From Armigeres subalbatus (Eukaryota; Arthropoda; Insecta; Diptera; Culicidae), in NCBI RefSeq assembly GCF_024139115.2, contig NC_085141.1:220137783-220201782 (forward strand): a stretch of DNA of 64,000 nucleotides. Direction: 5' to 3'. The notes below the pieces were generated by a model. That model was given only the letters and a program-made list of their open reading frames with translations, was not told the origin of the DNA and made no database searches. Of this stretch, positions 1 through 10,748 are shown in pieces (the stretch's first letter is position 1; each line of letters opens with the position of its first letter). Position numbers and translations under genes: made by a program.

Positions 1-1
1 G

Positions 2-122
2 CGGACCCTCCGTAGACTGCGTGGCTGGCGACGTGTTGCCATGGACCGAGCCGAATGGAGAAGACTCTTACATACCGCACAGGCCACTTCGGCCTTAGTC
101 TGAATAAATAAATAATAAATAA
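2..122 (+). mobile_element. 3' terminus of a LINE (Loner/RTE-type)
   Basis: The frame starting at base 2 gives 33 codons ending in TGA at 101-103, with the pattern WRRVAMDRAEWRRLL...ATSALV. This is the C-terminal tail of a non-LTR retrotransposon reverse-transcriptase protein. An A-rich (TAAA)n-type tail follows, so this is the element's true 3' end. The rest lies outside the window. The same tail, in variant form, recurs on the minus strand near 9735-9800 and at 38103-38185, so at least three copies of the family are here. Clade (I/Loner or RTE) is from memory. Confidence 0.75.
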
Positions 123-196
123 GGCAATGAAGGATACCATTAGATTTGGTCGTTTGCCCAGTTAAAAGTAATGTTTATTAATCAAGGCAATGCATA
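123..196. repeat. outlying degenerate units of the 52-bp tandem array
   Basis: The stretch repeats the words AAGGCAATG, TTTGCCC and AAAAGTA in the same orientation as the array at 1483-2420. It lies on the other side of the 186-1490 inverted repeat, which suggests that element was inserted into the array. Confidence 0.5.
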
Positions 197-1490
197 GTGG
201 GGAAAATGCGACCCAAAAAGGTACCTATTTATTGCTACTTGCTGCGCCGGAAAAATACCATTCCTAAAGGGAAAATCCACGACAAATCGAATGGTGCTAT
301 TTTCATTCGCCGTAAATTATGGGAACTGGCCGTTTTTCCCCATTTACCTCTAAAAATCATATTTTTTTATGACAGCTACAATTTAATTCGATTGCGGCTA
401 ACTATTTCTATGTTTTCTGATGCTAATTAAGTAGAACAGAGCTTCACAAACCTTTGAGTTTGCGACCCACCTAGCAAAATTCTATATGTCTCGCGACCCA
501 CCTATGGAAAAATGCATTTTACCAAGTACTATTAAGCATAAATTGAATCAGAATGTCATCTGTTTCGTCTTCTTCCACATAAATTTTTTTTTTACTTCAT
601 TAAGGGGACAGCTTTTAGGCATTAATGTTTAAATTAAATAGCGTGGTGATGGATATTTAAAATAATATGCGGTTTAAACATGAAATAATGTTCCTGAAAA
701 AAAATATCAAAAGGTTCGGCATTCGAGCTGCAATTAATATTTGTTCTGCGCGACCCACCAACAATCCGCTCGCGACCCCTGGGGTCGGGACCCACAGTTT
801 GGGAAGCCATGAAGTAGAAAATACTAATGGTATCTATTCCGACTTTATACCATGACTGAAAGTGGCCGTTTTGCCCCATTTACCCCTGGAATTGTATTTT
901 TCTATGACAGCTACCATTTAAAATCAAATGCGGCTGATTATTTCTATGTTCTTTATGCTAGTTTAGTGGAAAAAACGACTGGTATAAATATCGGCCTTGA
1001 AAAATGACTGGAAGTGGTTATTTTGCCCTATTTACCCACGAAAATCGTAGTTTTTCTATGACAACTACCGATTCATACCATTCGTATTTTCTACTGACTA
1101 AGCATCAGAAAACATAGAAATAGACAGCCGCAATTGATTTTATATCGGAGCTGTCATAGAAAAAATACGATTCCAGGGGTAAATGGGGCAAAACAGCCAC
1201 TTCCAGTCATGGTTTAAGGTCGGAATAGATACCACTCGTATTTTCTACTTAATTAGCATCAGAAAACATAGAAATAGTTAGCCGCAATCGACTTTAAAAT
1301 TGTCATAGAAAAAATATGATTTTTAAGAGTAAATGGGGCAAAACGGCCAGTTCCCATAATTTACGGCGCATGAAAATAGCTCCATTCGATTTGTCGTGGA
1401 TTTTATTTTTAGGAATGGTATTTTCCGTCGCAGCAAGTAGCCTCAATAAATAGGTACCTTTTTGGGTCGGATTTTCCCCACTGTGCAATG
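186..1490. mobile_element. foldback element built of inverted ~185-bp units
   Basis: The left arm (186-436, resuming at 820-1030) is repeated in reverse complement at 1060-1490. The outermost match is 186-436 against 1244-1490. An inner pair is about 812-968 against 1085-1252. Each arm is made of tandem units carrying CCGTTTTGCCCCATTTACC, TTTTTCTATGACAGCTAC and GCGGCTAACTATTTCTATG. Short ORFs on the two strands are shadows of the same repeat, so no gene is called. The left arm is interrupted by a hAT MITE at 437-811. Superfamily unknown; no terminal duplication was found for the foldback itself. Confidence 0.75.
437..811. mobile_element. hAT-type MITE with 8-bp TSD
   Basis: The ends are CAGAGCTTCACAAAC and, reversed, CATGGCTTCCCAAAC, followed inside by GCGACCCAC words. 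It is flanked by AAGTAGAA at 429-436 and again at 812-819, an exact 8-bp TSD, which is the hAT signature. Removing the element and one duplication restores the foldback arm, matching its mirror copy at 1244-1252. At 375 bp it has no coding capacity. Confidence 0.85.
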
Positions 1491-2420
1491 GTGGATGTGA
1501 TTCCTTCTTTGAAGGTAGGCACTTGCTCGGATTAAGGCAATGGCGGCTATGATCCCTTCTTTGAAAATAGGCGCTCGCCCGAGTTGAGATAACGGTAAAT
1601 GCGATCCCTTTTATAAAAGTAGGCACTGGCCCGGATTAAGACACTGCGTGGACTGCTTTGTCTTTTTCTCGCTGCAAAGAAATTTGAAAACAACAAGGCC
1701 AGTAAACGTCAAAATTTATGAAGAATGGAAGAGAAAGAGATTTTTCCGTGCAGTGCCCTATCATAGATGTGATCTCTTATTTAATAGTAGGCACTTGCCC
1801 GGATTAAGGCAATGGTGGATGTGATTCCTTCTTAAAAACAAGTCGTTTGGTCGGAATAAGGCAATGGCGGAAATTATCCCTTCTTTTAAAATAGGCGCTC
1901 GGACAATGGTAGATATGATCCCTTTTATAAAAGTAGGCGCTGGCTCGGGCTAAGGCAATGGTGGATATGAATCCTGCTTTAAAAGTAGGCGTTTGCCCGA
2001 TGTAAGGCAATGATGGGTGGGATCTCTTCTTTAAAAGTAGGCGACGCGGATATGATCCATTCTTTAAAAGTAAATGCTTGCCCAGATTAAGGCAATGGTG
2101 GATGTGATCCCTTCTTCATAAGAAGGCGCTTGCCGGGTTGAGGCAATGCTCGATGTGATCCTTGCTTTATTTTTTTAATTTTTTTTATTATCGCGGATGT
2201 GATCCCTGCTTTTAAAGAAAGCGATTGTCCATATTAAGGCAATGGTGAATGTTAAAAGTTGCAGTTTTTCCAGAATAAGACAATGGTGGTGTGATTCGTT
2301 CTGTAACAAGCCAATGGTAAATTTAATCATTTCTTTTAAAATAGGCGTTGGCTCGGAATAAGGTAAAGGTGAATGTAATATCATATTTAAAAGTTAGCGT
2401 CTGCCCGGATTGAGGCCAAT
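1483..2420. repeat. 52-bp tandem repeat array
   Basis: About 17 diverged units share AAGGCAATGGTGGATGTGAT, then CCCTTCTTTAAAAGTAGGC and TTGCCCGGAT. Anchor words at about 1806, 1858, 1952, 2004, 2090 and 2142 are 52 bp apart or a multiple close to it. A stretch at 1650-1745 does not match and may be an indel or small insertion. Translated shadows on the minus strand are not genes. Confidence 0.85.
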
Positions 2421-2787
2421 TTTAGCCGGCGGCGGCGGCGTGAATCGGCGAGACGATTTGTTTACTACGTTTCTTGAAGATTTTTTGTTTTGCCTTTTAT
2501 CGGGATATTTTCAAGACATTCACGGAAGAATCTTTCGAATATCGCCTGAAAAATCTAATGAGCTTCTTCAAAAAACTATTTAAGTTTTTGCAAAATATGC
2601 ATTCGGAAATTATTTTAGGATTTTCCCCGGGAACTACTTTGCAGATTCGAGATTTTTTTGAATTTACCAACAGAAGCTCCCAAACAAATTGTTTGGAGTT
2701 TCAGCAGAGATTCTTCGGAATTTACATGAGAAATTGTTCCAAATTTCTACATGAAAATGTTCGGAATAACCACGGAAAGTTCTTGTT
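2421..2787. repeat. degenerate ~30-bp AATTTCC-type minisatellite
   Basis: Loose units alternate GGAATTT, TTTCCGAAGAATTTC-like and TTCAAAA words. The same texture recurs at 3471-3620, 5310-5690, 56790-57420 and 62110-62210. A plus-strand ORF through it is repeat-driven. Confidence 0.55.
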
Positions 2788-3038
2788 CACTGCCAAAAAT
2801 ATCTATATAAGATATATGTGTCGCCGTTATAAATTTTTGCAATAGCTCTACCCTAATATAATCGATATAGAACCACACATAAATTAAATAATTGCTAATT
2901 CAAGACCACACATAAAGTTTATTTGGACATATATTTAATTAGTAGTTTGCGTGGAGAATGTTTATGTGTGCGCTGATATGCATCATAAGTTAAATCTATG
3001 GATTTTTGCCAATAAATATGTGTGGATTTTTAGTAGTG
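2788..3038 (+). mobile_element. 250-bp MITE, copy 1
   Basis: The left end CACTGCCAAAAAT is matched by the inverted right end CACTACTAAAAAT. The element is flanked by TT at 2786-2787 and 3039-3040. A near-identical copy lies inverted at 3221-3468. No coding capacity. Confidence 0.75.
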
Positions 3039-3220
3039 TTGAGTTTCTATTGAATATTTTTCGAAATTTACACAAAAAATCTTCATAATTGTAAAAGAGT
3101 GCGGCTAGTAGAATGGGTGTTTTAACTTTGGCTTGCGCAGTCTAGAATAATTAAGACAGCTAGTTTGCCATGGCCATGGTTAAAACAGAAAATTCCTCAG
3201 AATATCCGTGGGATACTCTA

Positions 3221-3468
3221 CACTACTAAAAATCCACACATATTTATTGGCAAAAACCCATAGATTTAACTTATGATCTATAGCGCACACATAACCATTC
3301 TTCACGCGAACTACTAATAAAATATATATCCAAATAAATTTGATGTGTGGTCTCGAATTAGCAATTATTTAATTTATGTGTGGTTCTATATCGATTATAT
3401 TAGGGTAGAGCTATTGCAAAAATTTATAACGGCGACACATATATCTTATATAGATATTTTTGTCAGTG
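3221..3468 (-). mobile_element. 250-bp MITE, copy 2 (inverted)
   Basis: This is a reverse-complement copy of 2788-3038 across its whole length. Its ends are CACTACTAAAAAT and, reversed, CACTGACAAAAAT. It is flanked by TA at 3219-3220 and 3469-3470, so a 2-bp TA-like TSD is likely. The 182 bp between the copies contains degenerate AATTTCC repeat like the outside flanks, which favours two separate insertions over one foldback. Confidence 0.78.
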
Positions 3469-3470
3469 TA

Positions 3471-3640
3471 TGGAGGTTTCAAGGGAAATTCTCCGGAATT
3501 TCTTTAGAATTTTTGCGAAAGGTTGTTCAAAATGTAGATTTTAATAATAAAATTTTTGGATTTCAACAGAAAACGGAATTTTTAAGGAATTTCTTTGAAT
3601 TTCTAAGAGAAATTCGTTGAGCAGTAGACGTTCAATAACA
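3471..3640. repeat. degenerate ~30-bp AATTTCC-type minisatellite
   Basis: Units with GGAATTTCTTTAGAATTTTTG and GAATTTCTAAGAG continue the 2421-2787 repeat on the far side of the MITE pair. Confidence 0.5.
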
Positions 3641-3935
3641 GCGTTCAATTAAGCAATGCTTCTCAACTGCAATCGATAGTTGCAACAGTTCTGCAGATAT
3701 CGGACCGCTGAACTTCAAAACGTTGTCAAAGTCGATGATAGCTGTATTGCTTTGCACAATCAGGTGCACTTCTATTGTATCTGAAGTCAACTGACAACCG
3801 TCTAGAATGCGTTGCAGTTATCGAACGGCATTCGCTAACTGAAACGTAAACATGCTGCATTTGTCTAACAACTAGTGTGTTTTCCATAAAAAATACTTGA
3901 GAAATTCCATTGGCTGAAAGCAAAATAAGCTCGAA
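3641..3935. other. unassigned, no gene seen
   Basis: Mixed sequence with several TTGCAAC/GTTGCAG and ATCGATAG-like words; I see no convincing coding potential or named element. Confidence 0.4.
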
Positions 3936-4725
3936 ATGATAGTTTGGCCGAAAAAGTAGTTTTTTCAAACAGGTCGTTTGGCCGAAATGGTCATTTGGTC
4001 GAATAGGTTGCCAGCCCAAAATGCCGTTTGGCCTCAATGGTCATTTGACAGAATGGGCCGATAATGTTTTTTGGTCCAACGAATGACAAATTTCAATTGC
4101 TGAACAGATAATATGGTCAACAATGTCCACCCGTTTGCCCAAATTAATTTACGACGAAATTGCCTTATTGTTAAAAGATCATTGAACGAAATTTCATAAC
4201 CTCTTTACTTAGTAAGTCAATTTAAGCCAAAAGTCATCAGACCAAATCCTATTAAGCCGAATTGAACGTATATCAGAAACTGTTATCAGGTCGAAAATGG
4301 TTTGTCCGCAAATGTAGTTTGGCCGAAAGCGACATTTACCCTAAAGCGCCATATACTCGAAAGCAATATTCAATTTGGCAAAAAAAAATGTTAGACCGTA
4401 TAGTTCATTTGACCGAAAATGCCGTTCCTTAGGAATGTTCATTTGGCAGAAGAGCTATTTGGCCCGAAAATGTTCTTTCTGCAAAACAACCCTTTCAACC
4501 AAACGGCATTTTCGGCCAAATGACCTATTCGGCTAAACGACTTCGTAGCAAAAACATCATTTCAGCCGAACGACCTTTTTCGCAGAAAATACCATTTGGC
4601 CGAAATGGTTGTTTGGCAGAAAGGTCATTTTGGGCCAAATGGCTCTTTCTGCCAAATGACCATTCTTACCAAATTATTTCGCCAAACGAGCGCCACTTTA
4701 GACCATATTATCCAAGGGGCAACTA
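3936..4725. repeat. degenerate TTTGGCCGAAA minisatellite
   Basis: Short units of the type GGTCATTTGGCCGAAATG recur with much drift. The strand of the motif appears to switch: TTGGCCGAAA dominates up to about 4450, then CGGCCAAATGACC forms appear. Further patches are at 5185-5300, 56180-56275 and 62215-62790, so this is a dispersed family rather than one locus. Confidence 0.75.
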
Positions 4726-5184
4726 ACTCTAAACTTTCGACAGTATCCAAAAATACTAGCAAATACTAGCGAAAAACTACGTCATATCTACGGTAAATTG
4801 ATCGAAGAGCCCTGGTTGGAAAAGCATGAAACACAACGCCACCCAGTCGATACAGTCCACCCAGTTTTAGGCAACACATGATTTCAGTCTCCCTTAAATT
4901 CTTAAAAAATCACTTAACAACTATTTGTATTACTATTACTTTTTGAGAACCTTTGGAGCCCACGTTTTGGTTTGATGGAGTTAGAAACATAAAATGCGAT
5001 TTGAAAGTTTTCTAGAATCTGTGGAAGGTAGAAATCAGGTGTTTCCTATACGGGGCAACACCGTTTCATTGTTTAACAAAAATCGTGGATACTAGAAATA
5101 TCACGAAATACTATTGTGAGCCAATGAGTGATTTTATCGCAAAGTTTAGAGTTACTTGGCCCTTGATATTATCCATTCAGTAAT
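4726..5184. other. unassigned, no gene seen
   Basis: A+T-rich interval with a short ACTAGCAAATACTAGC duplication near 4755. It contains the words CAACTCTAAACTTTCG and its approximate inverse near 4723 and 5140, which could be the ends of a small element, but I cannot define one. Confidence 0.3.
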
Positions 5185-5305
5185 TAACATTTGGCCGTAT
5201 ACCAAATAGCATTTTCGGCCAGACGAATTGACAGAGCAAACAGATTTTTCAGCCAAATACCATTTCTGCCACCTGGTGCTTTCGGCCAATCGAATTTCCT
5301 AAGAA
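5185..5305. repeat. patch of TTTGGCCGAAA minisatellite
   Basis: Four or five units such as TTTCGGCCAGACGAATTG and TTTTCAGCCAAATACC match the 3936-4725 family. Confidence 0.6.
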
Positions 5306-5690
5306 TTTCTTATGGACAATGCAAAGAATTTTCAGTAGAAATCCAAAGAAAATCCTTAAAAATTTCGAGTTGAAAATCAAAAATTTTTATTTTGAAATAT
5401 AAATTTTGAACAATCTTCTGAGGAAACTTAAAAAAAAAATTCGCGGAAATTCAGGACAATTTGTTTTCAAAATTTCACGGAGTCTCCCACGGATATTTCT
5501 GTTTTAATTTCTGTTAGGAGTACTCAACAGAAACTCAACATGAACTTTCCGCGGATATTCCGAATATTTTCCTGTAGAAATTTGGAACAAATTTATTTGA
5601 ATATTGTGATGAGATTCTCATGTAGAATCCGAAGAATTTTTCGTTGAAATTTCCCTTGGGAAATCCCTTGGGGCTCCAAGAACAAACTTT
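5306..5690. repeat. degenerate AATTTCC-type minisatellite
   Basis: Repeated GAAATTTGG, AATTTCC and GAAGAATTTT words spaced at roughly 30 bp, same texture as 56790-57420. Confidence 0.55.
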
Positions 5691-6175
5691 TCATAGAAGG
5701 CCCGGAGACCCATAGTGTTAAAAACCAATCAACTCAGTTCTCCGAATTGAGGTGATGTCTGTGTGTGTGTATGTCTGTGGGCAAAACACGTGCAAAAAAC
5801 TCACTCATTTTCCAAGCACTCATCCTTAACCGACTTGCTCACAAAGTTTCATTCGACACAGAATCGTGTCTAATTGTTTCCTATTTAAAATAAGTCGGAT
5901 CGGACTATGGGCTCAGAAATTATGGCCAATATACATTTTCATACCAAAAACGGGCGTGTAAAATTTTCTCCCTATTTTTTTATCTACATTTATCCTTAAT
6001 AGATTTGCTCGCAACAGATAACATTCGACGCGGAATCCTTACCCATTGTTTCCTATTGAAAATTAACCATATTGGACTATGGGCCCAAAAGTTATGGCCA
6101 AAATACTATAATACTATTTTTATATCACACGAGAAAGTTTCCATCACTGCTAGGTGGATTAATCTGTTTTATTTT
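5688..6175 (+). repeat. dispersed repeat A, long copy
   Basis: Landmarks in order are GGCCCGGAGACCCATAGTG, a GT-rich run, CTTAACCGACTTGCTC, TTCATTCGACAC, ACTATGGGCTCAGAAATTAT and, at the end, TGCTAGGTGGATTAATCTG. The middle block (about 5825-5945) is repeated at 5990-6105. Five other copies lie in the window (32346, 34495 minus, 35290, 41440 minus, 45424). It has no ORF and no terminal inverted repeats that I can define; an old non-autonomous element is likely. Confidence 0.7.
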
Positions 6176-7470
6176 ATCAAAAATAAAATTTCGAAATGGT
6201 GTATATGTCGTGGATGAGGCATTCCACACTCATTCCGTATCCGTTAGGACAAACAAAGGAAAATAGCATCGATCAAATAACCGCTTGGTGGAGCAATTTG
6301 CCATCAACGAATTGTTATTGTTATGATATTTTCCTGAATTCTGAAAAACGTTAAACATATTTAAATCTACTAAATCTACACATAGCAAAACACCAACTGT
6401 GATTGCTTCAACAAAGGCTGCAAAAGAACGATCGATTGCAAACGGTACTGCCCATAAATGCTTTTCATCTAATTCGTTTCATTATAGGCATGATCGGGTT
6501 CATTTGCTACTATTTATGGATCGTTAGTTATCATCTAAAAATGGGTTCTCCATTATTGCTGTTTCATTGCAACAATGGCAGCAATCCGGCTTCTATTATC
6601 CAACCAAGGCACGTTTCATGACTTCTTTCTCGTACCGAACGGCAGCATTTTCACTTTCAATTCAAATTGCTGTTTGCGTGCCTCTGTTAGATTCACCAGC
6701 TCCAGCGCGAATCACTTTCCGCCTTTCTGTTTATCTCCTATTTCGAATAACAACAATATAGTACGGTCGTCTATATATTTTTCCATGCCACTGCATCTAG
6801 CATAGATGGATTCTGTTTGTGCCATCATCGAGCTCCCCGCCCCTCCCGAACGTGCCGTGAAAAACGTCCATCACAGCTGGGACCATCTGAATGGCAGCTG
6901 GGGGAAATTGTTTGCTCTAGTTTTTTTCCCCTGTTCTACCCACTCCGTTACGCTGCACACTGCACAGTATGTATGGATTCATTTCTGATTAGATCCAATT
7001 AAACAATGCTTCGGCTAGGCTAGACCATCGAGTGAGAGTAGAACAGCGCGCGCACACATAACACATTCGTGGGCATATTCGAGCATGGAAACACCGAGCG
7101 AGCGCAGAAAAAACAACAACTCCGCTGCAACTGTGCCCTATGAATCACCAACACACCCAACCGAAGGCACAGTGGTAGGGTTTTTGATGAAACTCAGAAA
7201 AGTGGAAGTCATCCATGATACTACTCGAAGCATAAATTTAATTTCCAGAAGTTTTAAATTACATTGGGTTATTAATTACGAATCATCATGCGTTTCTATG
7301 TGATGATTGAAAGCTATATTTCTGAATATTTGATAATTTTGATAATTTAAAATTTTGAATTCAATTAGGCCGATACAAATATTTAAAATCCATTTTGTCT
7401 CCCCCCCCTCGGATTTTTTTGCCAAAAAATGATATTTTGAGGGGGCAAACAAAATAAAATTCGGATAATT
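6176..7470. other. unassigned, single-copy-looking DNA
   Basis: There is no recognisable repeat except simple runs. The part 6800-7150 is richer in G+C than its surroundings (GAGCTCCCCGCCCCTCCC; GCGCGCGCACAC). It could be regulatory or exonic, but the short ORFs here have no recognisable domain. A C-run is present at about 7399-7407. Confidence 0.3.
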
Positions 7471-7474
7471 TTGA

Positions 7475-7615
7475 GGATTTTCAAAACATTCTTTAACAAA
7501 TCCGAGGAGTTTTTTGATTTTTTTCATTTTAATATTTATTTTTTATTATACCCCCCCTTGACCTTTCGAAGACTAGTAGGACAAAAAGTCAATTAAATAT
7601 TTGTAACGGCCTTAG
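7475..7615 (+). repeat. dispersed repeat B, copy 1
   Basis: About 140 bp, closely matching 56277-56415 on the same strand, from TTTTCAAAACATTCTTTAAC to TTTGTAACGGCCTTA. It contains CCCCTTGACCTTTCG and AGGACAAAAAGTC, words that resemble the 16-bp unit of the array at 13775-13955. Confidence 0.8.
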
Positions 7616-8340
7616 GAATATTCTAAAAAAATATTTTGAAAATAAAAGTGATGACATGTGATATTTTTCCCAGGCGTCCGCCCACTGTACCAGGGAACGT
7701 TGTTTATAGAATCCCACTACGCACGTTGCTACGGAATCGACCTCCCCTAGGTCTTTGACCCAGCAGAAAACTAGGTTAGTTGGAGCTTTACGAGTTGCTG
7801 CTGCCATTCCGTCCGCCACTGCAGTACGCTAGCTAGTTCGTTCGTTGCACCAAGACTAGGTACGTACCTACTTCGATAACGGGTAGTGTGGTGGGTGATG
7901 ATGATAGGCTTGCGCGGCTGTAGGGTTTTGTGTGAAATATTTTACTACTAGGAACTACTACTAACACCATTACTGGTGCCACTTAGCAATGGTGGCCGAC
8001 TAGCGTTAGATAGATAGTTACGCCGCTGGACGTAAACCAAACATAAAACCGACTCGCTTTCATGGGTGGTATGGGGATTGCATTTACTGCCACATGTTTT
8101 GTGCATTTCCTCATGTTGGGGCACTAGAAACTACTGTTTTTTTCCTTTGAAATTAAGTTCTACTGAAAGGCTACACTCGCTCTCTAATAGTTATATGTTC
8201 GAGTCGTTATACATATTCCCAAGATTTGTGCTTTGTCCAGAAAACCATTTTGAGGAACATGTTCACTGCATGTATCGTTATTCACAAATTATATTGGCTA
8301 AAAGTCCCTAAACTATGCTTTTGTTCTAAAAAGGATAAAG
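7616..8340. other. unassigned
   Basis: No repeat or gene recognised. A short tandem of GTAC/GGTACGTACC words lies near 7858. Confidence 0.3.
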
Positions 8341-8399
8341 CTACTGTTGAAGCTCTCGTTTACCTGCTGTGAAGAAAATGTAGCGTTTGAAATAAGGGA

Positions 8400-9120
8400 C
8401 TGTACTAGGGTGCCAATGGAATGTATGGGAAAAAAATTGTCATCGAATTTCGAAAAACGACATTGCTTACAAGTTTCATTACCCGAAAATACCTATGACC
8501 CCATGCTAAATTTGATCTCAATTGGACATGATTTATGGGTGACTAAAATTCGCCAAAGTTTTGAAATTTTTACCCATGAAAATTTTCCCAAAGGGGGGAC
8601 CAAAGGAAAAGTCAAAAAACATAATTGGTGCCAAATGACTTAAAAATGCAAGAAGCGTCGGGATCTGAAGTTATTTAAAAAAAATTAAAAAAATCGATTG
8701 TTTCTCTTAGGACGCGAGCATTTTAATCACACGTACTGCGCTGTTATTTTAGTTTAGTCACTCTTTTCCGCGCTACCAAATTTGGTCATCTGTCAGTTGC
8801 GCTACTGGTTGAACAGCGTGTTTAGTAGCGACCGGTAAAGTGTCAAGTGATGATATTGCGTTGCCAAACGGCTTATATTCACTACCGGTAATCTTGCTCT
8901 TAGAAGATTTTTGGAAAAAAAATTCAGGTGATACATTTTTTTTCATCGAATTTTAACACTGGTAGCGTTCAGTCCAGTAGCGTCGTAGCAAACGTTTTCG
9001 TAGCCAAAAGTATCCCCCTATGCTAAATTTGAGCTAAATCGGACATGTTTTAGAGGTACTAAAATTTAGGCAAAACTTTTTTTTCTAAATATTCTAGGTT
9101 TTCCCATCACCAGTATTTAT
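8400..9120. repeat. dispersed repeat C, two diverged copies
   Basis: A block with ATCGAATTT, CCCCATGCTAAATTTGA, CGGACATG-like and ACTAAAATT words occurs at about 8440-8600 and again at about 8940-9110. The second copy directly precedes the ORF at 9134. I cannot place it in a named family. Confidence 0.5.
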
Positions 9121-9175
9121 TTGAACTTTAGAAATGAAAGCAGTCACACTGTTTATTATTATTATTTTTCACAAA

Positions 9176-9520
9176 ATGGAGGATATTCTGTTTGTTGGAG
9201 AATATTTGCCATTGTTTCCCAAGTTATCAAATTTGCAGTCGTATGATGAAGTTCTTCGTAAGTTCATGTTTCATTTGCTAGCTGAGAAACAAACTGCTAA
9301 ACAAAGTGCGCAAATAACAACAAAAGCGTTGATAGATGTATGGAAAGGAAAACAAATTAATCATGTTATTGGTAATAGGGCAATTGTATTTAAAATGTTG
9401 TGTTGTGAAAATTGGAGAGATCTACAGAAAAATAGGATGCTAATGTCGACGACTGAACTTGAGAAGAGGCAATACTTTTCTGATTCGATGGGAGATTTAT
9501 TCGACATCTGCAAGAATTGA
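9176..9520 (+). CDS. hypothetical protein, arthropod repeat-associated domain
   Basis: The open frame runs from an ATG at 9134. I prefer the second ATG at 9176, where the sequence becomes protein-like (MEDILFVGEYLP); before it is a run of isoleucines from simple sequence. The product is about 114 residues. It shows a predicted helical pattern: SYDEVLRKFMFHLL, then a QSAQI..KALIDVWKG helix, then RAIVFKMLCCENWRDLQKN, and YFSDSMGDLFDIC at the end. From memory this spacing, with W-K-.-..I in the middle and LFDI..C at the end, resembles an uncharacterised domain that recurs in proteins borne by arthropod repeats. It is shorter than such proteins, and the frame after the TGA continues with basic residues, so it may be a truncated relic. 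No function is assigned. Confidence 0.35.
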   Translation: MEDILFVGEYLPLFPKLSNLQSYDEVLRKFMFHLLAEKQTAKQSAQITTKALIDVWKGKQINHVIGNRAIVFKMLCCENWRDLQKNRMLMSTTELEKRQYFSDSMGDLFDICKN

Positions 9521-9729
9521 AACCGAAGAACAAATTGGAAAAGCAAGTAGTGCGCTACTTGCAAGAACAGCGAAAGCGGACCAACAATCAAGAAACGAAT
9601 ACACGTGAACCCACAGATACTATTTCATGCAGTGTACACTTATGAGGGAGGAGATGATCTGTCATTTTCATACCATCCATATCAATGAAAAAATATTTTG
9701 TATGAAAAAACTTTACATAGGGGACGGGA
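9521..9729. other. unassigned flank of LINE
   Basis: It includes a block with GTATGAAAAAACTTTACATAG that resembles ATTTGTATGAAAAAAATCTTACA at about 12008-12030, a common mosquito repeat segment. Confidence 0.35.
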
Positions 9730-10748
9730 AGGTTGAGTGGCCTGTGCACTAAATAAAACTCTACTTCATTCAGTTCGGTCCATGGCTGCACGTCGCCAAC
9801 TATTCAGTCTCTCCGCAAATCGTCTTCCACCTGATCGATCAACCTTGCTGCCTGCGCGCCTCGCCATCTTGTACCCGTCGGATCGTTATCGAGAACCATT
9901 TTCACCGGAATTCTGGCTACGTGCCCGGTCCATCGCATCAGATTCTCGCGGTGTGAACGATGGATGGTTCTCCCAACAGCTGATGCAACGCGTGTTTCAT
10001 TCGCCTCCTCCACGTACCGTCCGCCATCTGCACCCCACCATAGATGGTACGCAGCACTTTCCTTTCGAAAACTCCCAGTGCGCGTTGGTCCTCCACGAGC
10101 ATTGTCCAGGGCTCGTGTCCGTAGCGAACTACGGGTCTAATGAGTGTTCTGTAGATTGTAAGTTTGGTATGGCGGCGAACTCTATTCGATCGGAGCGTCT
10201 TGCGGAGTCCAAAGTACGAACGATTTCTAGCCACTATGCGTCTCTCTGCTGGTATATTTTCGGTAGTCACCAGTGCGCCCAAGTACACAAATTCTTGTAC
10301 CACCTCGATTTCGTCACCACCGATGCAAACTCGCGGTAGGTGGCTCACATTGTCTTCTCTTGAACCTCTACCTATCATGTACTTTGTCTTCGACGTGTTG
10401 ATGACTAGTCCGATCCGCTTAGCTTCCCTCTGCAGACTGATGTAGGCTTCCTCCATCTTCTCAAAGTTACGTGCCATAATATCAATGTCGTCGGCGAAGC
10501 CAAATAACAGGACGGACTTATTGAAAATTGTACCACTCGTGTTAATCTCTGCTCTTCGTATTACCCCTTCCAAAGCGATGTTGAATAGCTCTCTTCGCGT
10601 TTCGAAGGGACTCGAGAATGCCCCTGAAACTCGAACTACGCACATCACCCGATCCATCGTCGCTTTGATCAACCGTGTCAGTTTATCTGGAAATCCGTGT
10701 TCGTGCATTAACTGCCATAGCTGGTCCCGATCGATTGTATCATATGCG
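9730..10748 (-). pseudogene. LINE reverse transcriptase, C-terminal half (Loner/RTE-type)
   Basis: This encodes the palm and C-terminal part of a non-LTR reverse transcriptase. Reading the minus strand, homology starts at AAYDTIDRDQLW (about 10748), passes the catalytic FADDID box (about 10480-10502), then SKTKYM, EFVYLG, YGHE.WT and FERKVLRTI. The FADDID form replaces the commoner YADD. Next to the palm, the usual GxxQGDxLS block before LFNIALEG is missing, as if about 30 bp were deleted. A frameshift near 10000 moves the tail (GHVARI...QVEDDLRRD) into another frame, and a stop lies inside the terminal WRRAAMDRTE-like block. No endonuclease domain is present. It is therefore a dead, 5'-truncated copy, related to 1-122 and to 37180-39624. 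Confidence 0.85.

Noticed and set aside
1483..2420. CRISPR-like array
   Set aside because: Units are diverged along their full 52-bp length with no unique spacers, and the genome is clearly eukaryotic.
2174..2845. Candidate genes at 2175-2384 (-) and 2474-2845 (+)
   Set aside because: Both lie within tandem or degenerate minisatellite repeats and one runs into a MITE.
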